A DNA stretch of 5,733 bases from Candidatus Symbiothrix sp. GTDB lineage: Bacteria; Bacteroidota; Bacteroidia; Bacteroidales; Azobacteroidaceae. Shown here piece by piece: positions 1 to 5,733 of this stretch. The notes beneath the pieces were generated by a model, which was not told the DNA's origin, made no database searches, and was given only the letters and a program-made list of their open reading frames with translations. The stretch covers positions 1 through 5,733 of the forward strand of contig JAITXK010000173.1 of NCBI GenBank assembly GCA_031284765.1, read 5' to 3'. A program made the position numbers and the translations under genes. Numbering within the stretch: the first letter of the stretch is position 1; each line of letters opens with the position of its first letter.

Positions 1-30
1 CCCTTGCTCGGCCAGCACCTCAATTGAGTA
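1..30. other. Left-edge sequence, unassigned
   Basis: These bases lie upstream of the first promoter and are more G/C-rich than the promoter that follows. Reading frame 1 ends in a TGA at 25-27 after eight codons (PLLGQHLN), which could be the 3' end of a gene lying to the left. The other two forward frames are also open here and the reverse strand cannot be excluded. The stretch is too short to assign a gene or a strand. Confidence 0.2.
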
Positions 31-62
31 TTTGGCAAATAATAAAAGGAATCGTAACTTTG
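31..62 (+). promoter_or_regulatory. Bacteroidetes-type promoter for the GH31 gene
   Basis: A TTTG at 31-34 is followed after 20 bases by TAACTTTG at 55-62. This matches the Bacteroidetes primary sigma factor consensus, a -33 TTTG and a -7 TAnnTTTG about 19-21 bases apart. Transcription would start near 67-70 and give an A-rich leader of about 20 bases before the ATG at 90. There is no Shine-Dalgarno, as is usual in this phylum. No operator or direct repeat is visible in the promoter, so the sequence does not show how the gene is regulated. Confidence 0.75.
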
Positions 63-89
63 CAGTTCAATTAAACGCATTAAAAAAAC

Positions 90-3000
90 ATGAAACAGTT
101 CTTTTCATTTATCTGCCTATTCGTATATCTATGTTCTCCTGTCGTTGCAACCGCACAAAATCAGTCCATTATCAGTGCTAAAAAGATTAATCCAAGCGCC
201 ATCGAATTGCTGCTTCCCGGCAACAAGGGGATGACCTTCGATTTCTACGGCGACAATATCTTCCGCCTTTTCCAAAATAATTCAGGGGAAATATTGGGTG
301 ACCCGAAAGCCGTTCCACCGGCCAAAATACTCACCGACAAGCCCCGGAAGACCGTTTCCAAGTTGGAAGTCAGCGACCAAAACAACCGGATTTCCATTAC
401 TACCGGAACGATGATTCTGTTGATAGACAAGAACACTTCACTCCTGAAAGTCATGGATTTAGCGACCCATACCGTTGTTGTGGAAGAAATTGAACCCATC
501 GCTTTTGAAAACGGGAAGGTAACGCTGACCCTCAAAGAACATCCACAGGAATACTTTTACGGAGGCGGTGTGCAAAACGGACGATTCTCGCACAAAGGCA
601 AGACGATTGCCATCGAGAACCAAAACAGTTGGACGGATGGCGGAGTGGCCTCCCCGGCACCCTATTACTGGTCAACCAAGGGCTACGCGGTGATGTGGCA
701 CACATTCAAAAAAGGACAGTATAGTTTTGGAGCCAAAGAAAAAGGCGTCGTGAAACTCTCTCACGAAACCGATTATCTGGATGTGTTTTTCATGATAAAC
801 AACGGTGCTGCTGCCCTTCTGAACGATTATTATCAACTGACCGGCAATCCCGTTTTATTACCTAAATTCGGATTCTATCAAGGACACCTCAACGCCTACA
901 ACCGCGATTTTTGGAAAGAAGACGAGAAAGGTATTCTCTTTGAAGACGGCAAACGCTACAAGGAAAGCCAAAAAGACAACGACGGAATCAAGGAATCGCT
1001 GAACGGTGAAAAGAACAACTACCAGTTCTCTGCCCGCGCCGTGATTGACCGCTACAAAAACAACGATATGCCCCTCGGCTGGATTTTGCCCAACGATGGC
1101 TACGGCGCCGGCTACGGGCAAACGGAAACGCTGGAAGGCAATATTCAGAATCTGAAAAACTTGGCGGACTATGCCCATCAAAACGGCGTGGAGATTGGGT
1201 TGTGGACACAATCCGACTTGCATCCGAAACCCGAAATCAGCGCCTTGTTGCAACGCGATATTGTGAAAGAAGTGCGTGACGCAGGCGTTCGCGTATTGAA
1301 AACGGACGTGGCATGGGTCGGTGCAGGCTATTCTTTCGGCTTGAACGGCATCACGGATGTGGCGCAAATCATGACGTATTATGGAAATCATGCACGTCCG
1401 TTCATCATCTCCCTCGATGGTTGGGCGGGAACGCAACGCTATGCCGGCATTTGGTCGGGCGACCAAACGGGCGGCGTGTGGGAATATATCCGTTTCCATA
1501 TCCCGACCTACATCGGTTCGGGACTGTCGGGAAATCCCAATATCTCGTCCGATATGGACGGCATCTTCGGCGGCAAAAATCCGGTCGTGAACACGCGCGA
1601 CTTTCAATGGAAAACCTTTACTCCCATGCAGTTGAATATGGATGGATGGGGCGCCAACGAGAAATATCCTCAGGCTTTGGGCGAACCGGCAACTTCCATC
1701 AACCGCTGGTATTTGAAACTCAAATCGGAGTTGATACCTTATACTTATAGCCTTGCGAAAGAAGCAGTCAACGGTTTGCCGATGATTCGCGCCCTGTTTC
1801 TCGAATATCCCAACGCCTACACTTGGGGCAAATCAACTCAATACCAGTTTCTCTATGGTTCGAACTTTCTGGTTGCACCCATTTATCAAGCAACCCAACC
1901 GGATGAGCAGGGCAACGACATTCGCGACGGCATCTACCTCCCCGAAGGTGTTTGGATTGACTACTTTTCAGGCGAAACCTATCCGGGCAACTGTGTGTTG
2001 AATAACTTTGCTGCGCCGCTCTGGAAACTTCCGGTATTTGTGAAAAGCGGTGCGATTATTCCGATGGCAAACCCGAACAATAACGTTGCCGGAATCAATA
2101 AAAACCTCCGCATCTACGAAATTTATCCGTATGGCTACAGTTCGTTTACAGAATACGATGACGATGGCATAACCGAGGAATACCGTCAGGGAAAGGGAGT
2201 TACAACGCTTATCGAATCCAATGTCAGCAAGCGGAATGACGTAACCATTACCGTCAATCCCACCCAAGGCGACTTTAATGGCTTCGTGAAAGAGAAAGCC
2301 ACCGAATTTCGAATCAATGTAACCGGAAAACCGGCCGCCGTAACCGCCCAAATCGGCAAAGCCAAAGTGAAAATCACGGAAGTGGCTTCGCTGGAGGCCT
2401 TTGCCAAACAGACAAACGTTTATTTTTATGATGCCGCTCCCAATTTGAACCGGTTTGCCACCAAAGGTAGCGAATTTGAAAAAGAAGTGATTACGAAAAA
2501 CCCGCAAGTTTGGGTGAAATTGGCTTCGACCAATACTACAGCAAACGCAATCACTTTGAATATCAAAGATTTCGTATTTGGCCAAATGGCCAAATACATT
2601 CCCAAAATAGGCGCATTGACTGCCCCGCTTCACGCACAAATTACCGGTGAAAACACGGGTGCATATACCCTGAAACCCACTTGGGAGAAGGTTGAAAATG
2701 TGGATTATTATGAAATAGAATTCAATAATTTGCGCTATACAACCATTAAGAATACCCACTTGCTATTCGATGGATTAACTCCGGAAACGACTTATTCATT
2801 CCAAATTCGCTCGGTAAAAGACAGCAATTATTCCAACTGGGCAGCCTTTGACGCAACCACCAAAGCCAATCCATTAGAGTTTGCTATTCAGGGAATTGCA
2901 GGTGAAACGACGGTTGCAAATCAGGGCAGTACAGGCATCCGAAAATTGTTCGATTTCGATGAAAGCAGTTTGTGGCATACGAAATGGGATACGATTGCCG

Positions 3001-3893
3001 TTCCTTTCGACCTGATTATGGACTTGAAAACCATCAATCAGTTGGATAAATTCCATTATTTGCCTCGCGAAGGCGCCGGCAACGGCACGCTCCTGAAAGG
3101 TGCCGTTTATTACAGCACGAACAAGGAAAACTGGACGGAAGCGGGTGCTTTTGAATGGGCGAAAAACGACACGGTGAAAGTCTTTCCTTTTGCAGGACAG
3201 CCGAAAGCGCGTTATATTAAACTGTCTATTGCAGAATCGGTTGCAAAATTCGGTTCAGGTCGCGAATTGTATGTCTTCAAGGTTCCCGGAACGGAAAGCT
3301 ATCTTCCGGGCGACATCAACAACGATGGTTTGATTGACAAAAACGACTTAACGTCTTACACCAACTACACCGGTTTGCGCAAAGGTGATGCCGATTTCGA
3401 GGGCTACATCAGCAACGGCGACATCAACAAAAACGATTTGATTGATGCTTATGACATTTCTGTTGTCACCACTCAACTGGATGGCGGAGTGAAATTCACA
3501 CCTGGGGAAAAGCTTGCCGGAAACATTGCAATAAGTACCGCCAAACGCGCGTACAACAAAGATGAAGTCGTTGAAATTCAGGTCAAAGGAATGAATTTAC
3601 TTTCCGTCAATGCCCTCAGTTTTGCCTTGCCTTACAATCCGCAGGACTTTGAATTTGTGGGCATCCAAACACAAAACATGAAGGAAATGGAAAATCTGAC
3701 TTACGACCGGTTGCATACAAACGGTGTGAAAGCCTTGTATCCAACGTTTGTGAACATCGGGAACAAAAAAGCGCTGGACGGCTCGCTCAATTTATTTATT
3801 ATCCAATTGAAAGCAAAGAAGAATATAAAGTTTGAGTTGAAAGCGCTGGACGGTATATTGGTTGATAAAAACCTGAAGACTTGTAAGTTCTAA
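90..3893 (+). CDS. Secreted multidomain GH31 glycoside hydrolase with FN3, F5/8C, dockerin and cohesin-like domains
   Basis: This 1267-residue exported enzyme should cleave alpha-glycosidic bonds by the GH31 retaining mechanism. Residues 1-22 are a Sec signal peptide with an ATA cleavage site (20-22). There is no good lipobox around C15 and no obvious type IX secretion tail. Residues 30-250 form the N-terminal beta domain and about 257-560 the catalytic barrel. D406 in KTDVAWVG is the likely nucleophile and D458 in WSGDQTG the likely acid/base. Proximal and distal C-terminal beta domains run to about 835. A fibronectin III-like domain (841-925), an F5/8 type C/CBM32-like domain (930-1067), a type I dockerin with two calcium loops (1073-1132) and a cohesin-like beta domain (1138-1262) follow. 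The KTDVAWVG and SSDMDGIFGG motifs differ from classical alpha-glucosidases and xylosidases. With the accessory domains they suggest, from memory, the alpha-N-acetylgalactosaminidase-type branch that acts on host O-glycans; this specificity is an inference. The start is set by the signal peptide and the promoter just upstream. No SusC/SusD genes are in view. Confidence 0.93.
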   Translation: MKQFFSFICLFVYLCSPVVATAQNQSIISAKKINPSAIELLLPGNKGMTFDFYGDNIFRLFQNNSGEILGDPKAVPPAKILTDKPRKTVSKLEVSDQNNRISITTGTMILLIDKNTSLLKVMDLATHTVVVEEIEPIAFENGKVTLTLKEHPQEYFYGGGVQNGRFSHKGKTIAIENQNSWTDGGVASPAPYYWSTKGYAVMWHTFKKGQYSFGAKEKGVVKLSHETDYLDVFFMINNGAAALLNDYYQLTGNPVLLPKFGFYQGHLNAYNRDFWKEDEKGILFEDGKRYKESQKDNDGIKESLNGEKNNYQFSARAVIDRYKNNDMPLGWILPNDGYGAGYGQTETLEGNIQNLKNLADYAHQNGVEIGLWTQSDLHPKPEISALLQRDIVKEVRDAGVRVLKTDVAWVGAGYSFGLNGITDVAQIMTYYGNHARPFIISLDGWAGTQRYAGIWSGDQTGGVWEYIRFHIPTYIGSGLSGNPNISSDMDGIFGGKNPVVNTRDFQWKTFTPMQLNMDGWGANEKYPQALGEPATSINRWYLKLKSELIPYTYSLAKEAVNGLPMIRALFLEYPNAYTWGKSTQYQFLYGSNFLVAPIYQATQPDEQGNDIRDGIYLPEGVWIDYFSGETYPGNCVLNNFAAPLWKLPVFVKSGAIIPMANPNNNVAGINKNLRIYEIYPYGYSSFTEYDDDGITEEYRQGKGVTTLIESNVSKRNDVTITVNPTQGDFNGFVKEKATEFRINVTGKPAAVTAQIGKAKVKITEVASLEAFAKQTNVYFYDAAPNLNRFATKGSEFEKEVITKNPQVWVKLASTNTTANAITLNIKDFVFGQMAKYIPKIGALTAPLHAQITGENTGAYTLKPTWEKVENVDYYEIEFNNLRYTTIKNTHLLFDGLTPETTYSFQIRSVKDSNYSNWAAFDATTKANPLEFAIQGIAGETTVANQGSTGIRKLFDFDESSLWHTKWDTIAVPFDLIMDLKTINQLDKFHYLPREGAGNGTLLKGAVYYSTNKENWTEAGAFEWAKNDTVKVFPFAGQPKARYIKLSIAESVAKFGSGRELYVFKVPGTESYLPGDINNDGLIDKNDLTSYTNYTGLRKGDADFEGYISNGDINKNDLIDAYDISVVTTQLDGGVKFTPGEKLAGNIAISTAKRAYNKDEVVEIQVKGMNLLSVNALSFALPYNPQDFEFVGIQTQNMKEMENLTYDRLHTNGVKALYPTFVNIGNKKALDGSLNLFIIQLKAKKNIKFELKALDGILVDKNLKTCKF

Positions 3894-3920
3894 AATGATA
3901 ATTTATGATGAAACATTGTC

Positions 3921-3943
3921 GTTGGCTTCAGCCAACAGATTTT
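3921..3943 (+). terminator. Probable weak intrinsic terminator after the GH31 gene
   Basis: GTTGGC (3921-3926) pairs perfectly with GCCAAC (3931-3936) across a TTCA loop. A short T run (TTTT, 3940-3943) follows three bases later. The hairpin starts 27 bases after the GH31 stop codon and lies before the mdh promoter, which is where a terminator is expected. The six-pair stem and broken T tract make it weak, so some read-through is possible. Confidence 0.45.
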
Positions 3944-3986
3944 AGAAAAAAATGCAACAGTAGCAACAACTTTGCAAAAAAAACCG

Positions 3987-3994
3987 TATTTTTG
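3987..3994 (+). promoter_or_regulatory. Probable -7 element of the mdh promoter
   Basis: TATTTTTG matches the Bacteroidetes -7 consensus TAnnTTTG and lies 43 bases before the mdh ATG. It would give an A/T-rich leader of roughly 38 bases. No good TTTG stands 19-21 bases upstream: the nearest (3971-3974) is only 12 bases away. A weaker alternative -7 element, CAACTTTG at 3967-3974, overlaps that TTTG. Either could drive mdh and, by read-through, ssrA. Confidence 0.5.
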
Positions 3995-4037
3995 CATTCC
4001 CGTTTGGAATTTTATAAACAAACAATATAATTTTAAT

Positions 4038-4979
4038 ATGGCAAAAGTAACCGTAATAGGAGCAGGAAACGTAGGAGCAACCTGTGCAAATGTATTGGCA
4101 TTCAATAAAATAGCCGATACCGTAGTGATGTTAGACGTCAAAGAAGGTGTGGCTGAAGGCAAAGCCATGGACATGTTGCAAACCGCTCAAACCTTGGGTT
4201 TTGAAACTCAAATCATCGGCATTACCAATGATTACAGTGCAACGGCCAATTCCGATGTAATTGTAGTAACTTCGGGTATTCCCCGCAAACCGGGCATGAC
4301 GCGCGAAGAACTGATAGGCACCAACGCCAACATCGTGAAAAGCGTTGTTTCCCAATGTTTAACATATTCTCCGGATGCCGTTTTCGTCATCATCTCCAAC
4401 CCGATGGATACAATGACGTATTTGACTTTAAAAGCAACCGGTCTTCCGAAAAACAAAGTAATCGGCATGGGCGGCGCATTGGACAGTTCGCGCTTCAAAT
4501 ATTATCTGACCACCGCGTTGAAAGCCAACGCATCGGAAGTAGAAGGCTTGGTTATCGGCGGGCACGGCGACACCACCATGATTCCTTTGAAACGTTTGGC
4601 AACCTACAACGGCACTCCTGTTTCCGCATTATTGAATGCAGAAACTTTGGATAAAGTAGCCGCCGATACCATGGTTGGAGGTGCAACTTTGACCGGTTTG
4701 TTGGGAACTTCCGCGTGGTACGCTCCGGGAGCCGCAGGCGCATACGTGGTAGAATCCATCGTAAAAAATTACAAACGTCTGATTCCGTCTTGCGTTTATT
4801 TAGAAGGCGAATACGGACAAAAAGACATTTGCATCGGCGTTCCGGCAATCATTGGCCGCAACGGTGTGGAAACAATTGTTGATTTGAAACTGAATGCAGA
4901 AGAACAAGCATTGTTTGAAAAAAGTGCGGATGCCGTTCGCAAAACCAATGCGGTTTTGACGGAAATCAAGGCGCTTTGA
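4038..4979 (+). CDS. mdh: Malate dehydrogenase, NAD-dependent, LDH-like type
   Basis: This 313-residue cytoplasmic enzyme interconverts malate and oxaloacetate with NAD(H). In Bacteroidales it works mainly in the reductive direction, on the branch from oxaloacetate to fumarate and succinate. The Rossmann nucleotide loop is GAGNVG (8-13), and D33 at the end of the second strand favours NAD over NADP. The mobile loop IPRKPGMTRE (81-90) carries R83 and R89. R83 sits where lactate dehydrogenases have glutamine, so the sequence indicates malate specificity. Other active-site residues are N121 in SNPMD, D149 and R152 in ALDSSRF, and catalytic H176 in GGHGD. Length is normal and all key residues are intact. 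The ATG at 4038 is chosen because it starts right at the Rossmann strand. An in-frame TTG at 3972 would add 22 non-conserved residues and overlap the promoter. The stop lies 23 bases before ssrA with no terminator between. Confidence 0.97.
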   Translation: MAKVTVIGAGNVGATCANVLAFNKIADTVVMLDVKEGVAEGKAMDMLQTAQTLGFETQIIGITNDYSATANSDVIVVTSGIPRKPGMTREELIGTNANIVKSVVSQCLTYSPDAVFVIISNPMDTMTYLTLKATGLPKNKVIGMGGALDSSRFKYYLTTALKANASEVEGLVIGGHGDTTMIPLKRLATYNGTPVSALLNAETLDKVAADTMVGGATLTGLLGTSAWYAPGAAGAYVVESIVKNYKRLIPSCVYLEGEYGQKDICIGVPAIIGRNGVETIVDLKLNAEEQALFEKSADAVRKTNAVLTEIKAL

Positions 4980-5002
4980 TAATGCCTGAATCTCTAAAAT
5001 AT

Positions 5003-5398
5003 GGGCTTGACCGGTTTTGACAGCGGGCAGAAGTGGTTTGTAAGCATGCAGTGTGTCGTTGTCCGACACTTTAATCACGGATGATAAAAATTAATTGGCG
5101 AAAATTCTTACGCTCTCGCTGCTTAATCGAAGTATAGTAGATTTCAAGCTTTATTCCGGCTCAAGGAGTTGGAACGAGACATTACCCGGAGCTCTGGCTT
5201 CGAAGCTAACCGACCAAGGTAGTGCAGTAATATCGGAGATAGTCTGAAAAAAGTCCTGTGTTTCAGATGAAATTAAGGGAATAAGCCCGGCATTGGTGGC
5301 CTTAGTCTTGTGCCGGGTCGAAAAATAAAGTAAGGATAAGCATGTAGAAAGCAAGTTAATTCCTCGTTTGGACGAGGGTTCGAATCCCTCCAGGTCCA
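5003..5398 (+). ncRNA. ssrA: tmRNA (transfer-messenger RNA)
   Basis: This one-piece tmRNA of about 396 bases rescues stalled ribosomes with SmpB. It acts first as an alanine tRNA and then as a short mRNA for a degradation tag. The acceptor stem is GGGCTTG (5003-5009) with CAGGTCC (5391-5397), which includes G-U pairs, and A5398 is the discriminator. The T arm is GAGGG (5374-5378), loop TTCGAAT (5379-5385) and CCCTC (5386-5390). The 5' end continues with the tmRNA-typical ACCGGTTTTGACAGCG. A hairpin GTGTCG (5053-5058) with CGACAC (5064-5069) fits the first pseudoknot region upstream of the tag. The tag frame is at 5097-5126. The terminal CCA is not encoded, because A5398 is followed by CAA, so it must be added by nucleotidyltransferase. 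No clear promoter lies in the 23 bases after mdh, so the 5' end is probably made by RNase P from an mdh-ssrA transcript. Confidence 0.96.
5097..5126 (+). other. tmRNA tag-peptide reading frame (GENSYALAA)
   Basis: Translation resumes at GGC (5097-5099) and ends at TAA (5124-5126), giving GENSYALAA after the non-coded alanine from the charged tmRNA. The C-terminal ALAA is the usual signal for ClpXP/ClpAP-type proteases. The one-residue change from the GENNYALAA tag I recall for Bacteroides and Porphyromonas supports a Bacteroidales host outside those exact lineages. Confidence 0.93.
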
Positions 5399-5399
5399 C

Positions 5400-5442
5400 A
5401 AAAAAGTTCGCTAAACTTATGATGAGTTTGGCGAACTTTTTT
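5400..5442 (+). terminator. Strong intrinsic terminator of ssrA
   Basis: An 18-base arm (5400-5417) pairs with 5425-5442 around a seven-base loop (5418-5424). The only non-Watson-Crick pair is one G-T. The inner stem is AGTTCGCTAAACT against AGTTTGGCGAACT, flanked by an A tract before it and a six-T tract (5437-5442) after it. It begins just after the tmRNA 3' end and should end the mdh-ssrA transcript. The near-symmetric A and T tracts mean it could also stop transcription arriving from the right. Confidence 0.92.
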
Positions 5443-5534
5443 GTTCAAGGTATCATTTCAAATTTAGATTGGAAGAAACACATCCGGAGTGGGTATTTTA
5501 CTTATCAGAAGCAGAATTTGAGAAGAAATATTTA

Positions 5535-5555
5535 ATCCAATGATGAAAATTGGAT
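5535..5555. repeat. 7-bp perfect inverted repeat, possible operator
   Basis: ATCCAAT (5535-5541) is repeated in inverse orientation as ATTGGAT (5549-5555) with a seven-base spacer. Its right end is nine bases before the TACCTTTG promoter-like element, so it overlaps where a -33 element would lie. It has no T tract, so it does not look like a terminator. It could be a binding site for a dimeric regulator. A repeat this short in A/T-rich DNA could also be chance. Confidence 0.35.
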
Positions 5556-5564
5556 AGAAATCAA

Positions 5565-5572
5565 TACCTTTG
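5565..5572 (+). promoter_or_regulatory. Possible -7 promoter element for the right-edge genes
   Basis: TACCTTTG matches the Bacteroidetes -7 consensus TAnnTTTG and lies 23 bases before the ATG at 5596. No TTTG stands at the normal distance upstream; the nearest TTG (5550-5552) is inside the inverted repeat and only 12 bases away. Because the ssrA terminator isolates this region from upstream transcription, the right-edge genes need their own promoter. This is the best candidate. Confidence 0.5.
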
Positions 5573-5595
5573 TATAGCACATCAATGATTTCAAT

Positions 5596-5649
5596 ATGAA
5601 AGAGATAAACAGATTAAAGGTCGTTAAAATAAATCTTATTCTAAAGTGA
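5596..5649 (+). pseudogene. 17-codon reading frame resembling the start of an XRE-type regulator; possible truncated remnant
   Basis: The frame reads MKEINRLKVVKINLILK and stops at TGA (5647-5649). Its first ten residues, MKEINRLKVV, resemble the N-terminus of small Bacteroidetes helix-turn-helix regulators that often precede restriction-modification genes; this is from memory, not a search. In those proteins a full helix-turn-helix of about 50-60 residues follows. Here the frame ends at once, so the gene may have lost its core by deletion or frameshift. It sits 23 bases after a promoter-like element and one base before the next ATG, so it could instead be a short leader peptide coupled to that gene. 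Confidence 0.4.
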
Positions 5650-5650
5650 T

Positions 5651-5733
5651 ATGAGCATTTTTCAACAGACCATCATTAAGAAACAAATAGCCTCTCATAC
5701 TGAAAAAATTCAGCAGGCATACAAGCTATATGC
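5651..5733 (+). CDS. N-terminal fragment of a protein running off the right edge; possible type IIG (Eco57I-like) restriction-modification enzyme
   Basis: The frame opens with ATG one base after the stop of the short upstream frame and stays open to the window edge, giving 27 codons. It begins MSIFQQTIIKKQIAS and continues as a lysine/glutamine-rich, helix-prone stretch. This start resembles, from memory, large Bacteroidetes Eco57I-type enzymes that join endonuclease, adenine methyltransferase and target recognition in one chain, which commonly open with MSIFQ or similar followed by a long helix. No catalytic motif is visible, so the family call is a guess. The coupling to the upstream frame suggests one transcript from the promoter near 5565. 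Confidence 0.4.
   Translation, partial: MSIFQQTIIKKQIASHTEKIQQAYKLY

Noticed and set aside
77..79. Minus-strand ATG leading into a frame open to the left edge
   Set aside because: The frame is only 26 codons within the window, has no recognisable sequence, and crosses the well-formed forward promoter at 31-62.
858..1607. Minus-strand open frame of 249 codons inside the GH31 gene
   Set aside because: It lies fully antisense to the conserved GH31 catalytic barrel, has a histidine/arginine-rich composition typical of shadow frames, and shows no recognisable motif. The 1968-2759 minus frame is rejected for the same reason.
2575..2595. Short tandem-like repeat ggccaaat twice in the GH31 gene
   Set aside because: It is two copies of an 8-base unit inside coding sequence, in frame with the protein and flanked by ordinary codons. 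It has no sign of phase variation or regulatory role.
3972..4037. TTG start giving mdh a 22-residue N-terminal extension
   Set aside because: The family begins directly at the Rossmann strand (MAKVTVIGAG). The extension overlaps the likely -7 element and has no conserved character, so the ATG at 4038 is preferred.
5151..5399. Minus-strand open frame of 82 codons beginning MDLEGFEPSSK
   Set aside because: It is the antisense of the tmRNA 3' half. The MDLEGFEP start is simply the reverse complement of the acceptor and T-arm sequence, a well-known false gene in automatic annotation.
5469..5543. Short + strand frame (24 codons from TTG) reading LEETHPEWVFYLSEAEF and on
   Set aside because: It has no ATG, no promoter between the ssrA terminator and its start, and no family I recognise. 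An alternative frame over the same bases is equally open. It may be a gene remnant but cannot be supported.
5374..5733. Direct repeat of the ssrA 3' end that would mark an integrated element
   Set aside because: I looked for a second copy of the T arm and acceptor sequence (about 5374-5398) downstream and found none in the window. Any far attachment site would lie beyond the right edge.

Overview
The window comes from a member of the Bacteroidota, most likely the order Bacteroidales. Four things point there. Promoters follow the Bacteroidetes pattern (TTTG, about 20 bases, TAnnTTTG). Start codons sit behind A/T-rich leaders with no Shine-Dalgarno. The malate dehydrogenase is of the LDH-like type found in Bacteroides. 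The tmRNA encodes a GENSYALAA tag, close to the GENNYALAA I recall for Bacteroides and Porphyromonas. The genus cannot be fixed from the sequence.

Layout, all on the + strand. Positions 1-89 hold the edge of unknown upstream sequence and a clear promoter. Positions 90-3893 encode a large secreted multidomain glycoside hydrolase of family GH31: signal peptide, N-terminal beta domain, catalytic barrel, C-terminal beta domains, fibronectin III-like domain, F5/8 type C (CBM32-like) domain, type I dockerin and cohesin-like domain. A short hairpin and a second promoter lie in the 144-base gap before malate dehydrogenase (4038-4979). Only 23 bases after that stop codon begins the tmRNA gene ssrA (5003-5398), closed by a strong intrinsic terminator (5400-5442).

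After the terminator the sequence becomes visibly more A/T-rich and changes character. There is a 7-bp inverted repeat beside a promoter-like element, then a 17-codon reading frame that begins like Bacteroidetes XRE-type regulators but stops before any helix-turn-helix, and one base later a new reading frame that runs off the right edge. That N-terminus resembles Eco57I-like (type IIG) restriction-modification enzymes. This may be the start of an accessory or defence region next to ssrA, a common integration site, but only 27 codons are visible.

The genes do not form one pathway. The GH31 enzyme is an exported glycan-degrading protein with no SusC/SusD partners in view. Malate dehydrogenase belongs to central metabolism and ssrA to ribosome rescue. 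The main points of interest are the dockerin plus cohesin-like pair in one GH31 chain, the tight mdh-ssrA arrangement, and the possible defence locus at the right edge.
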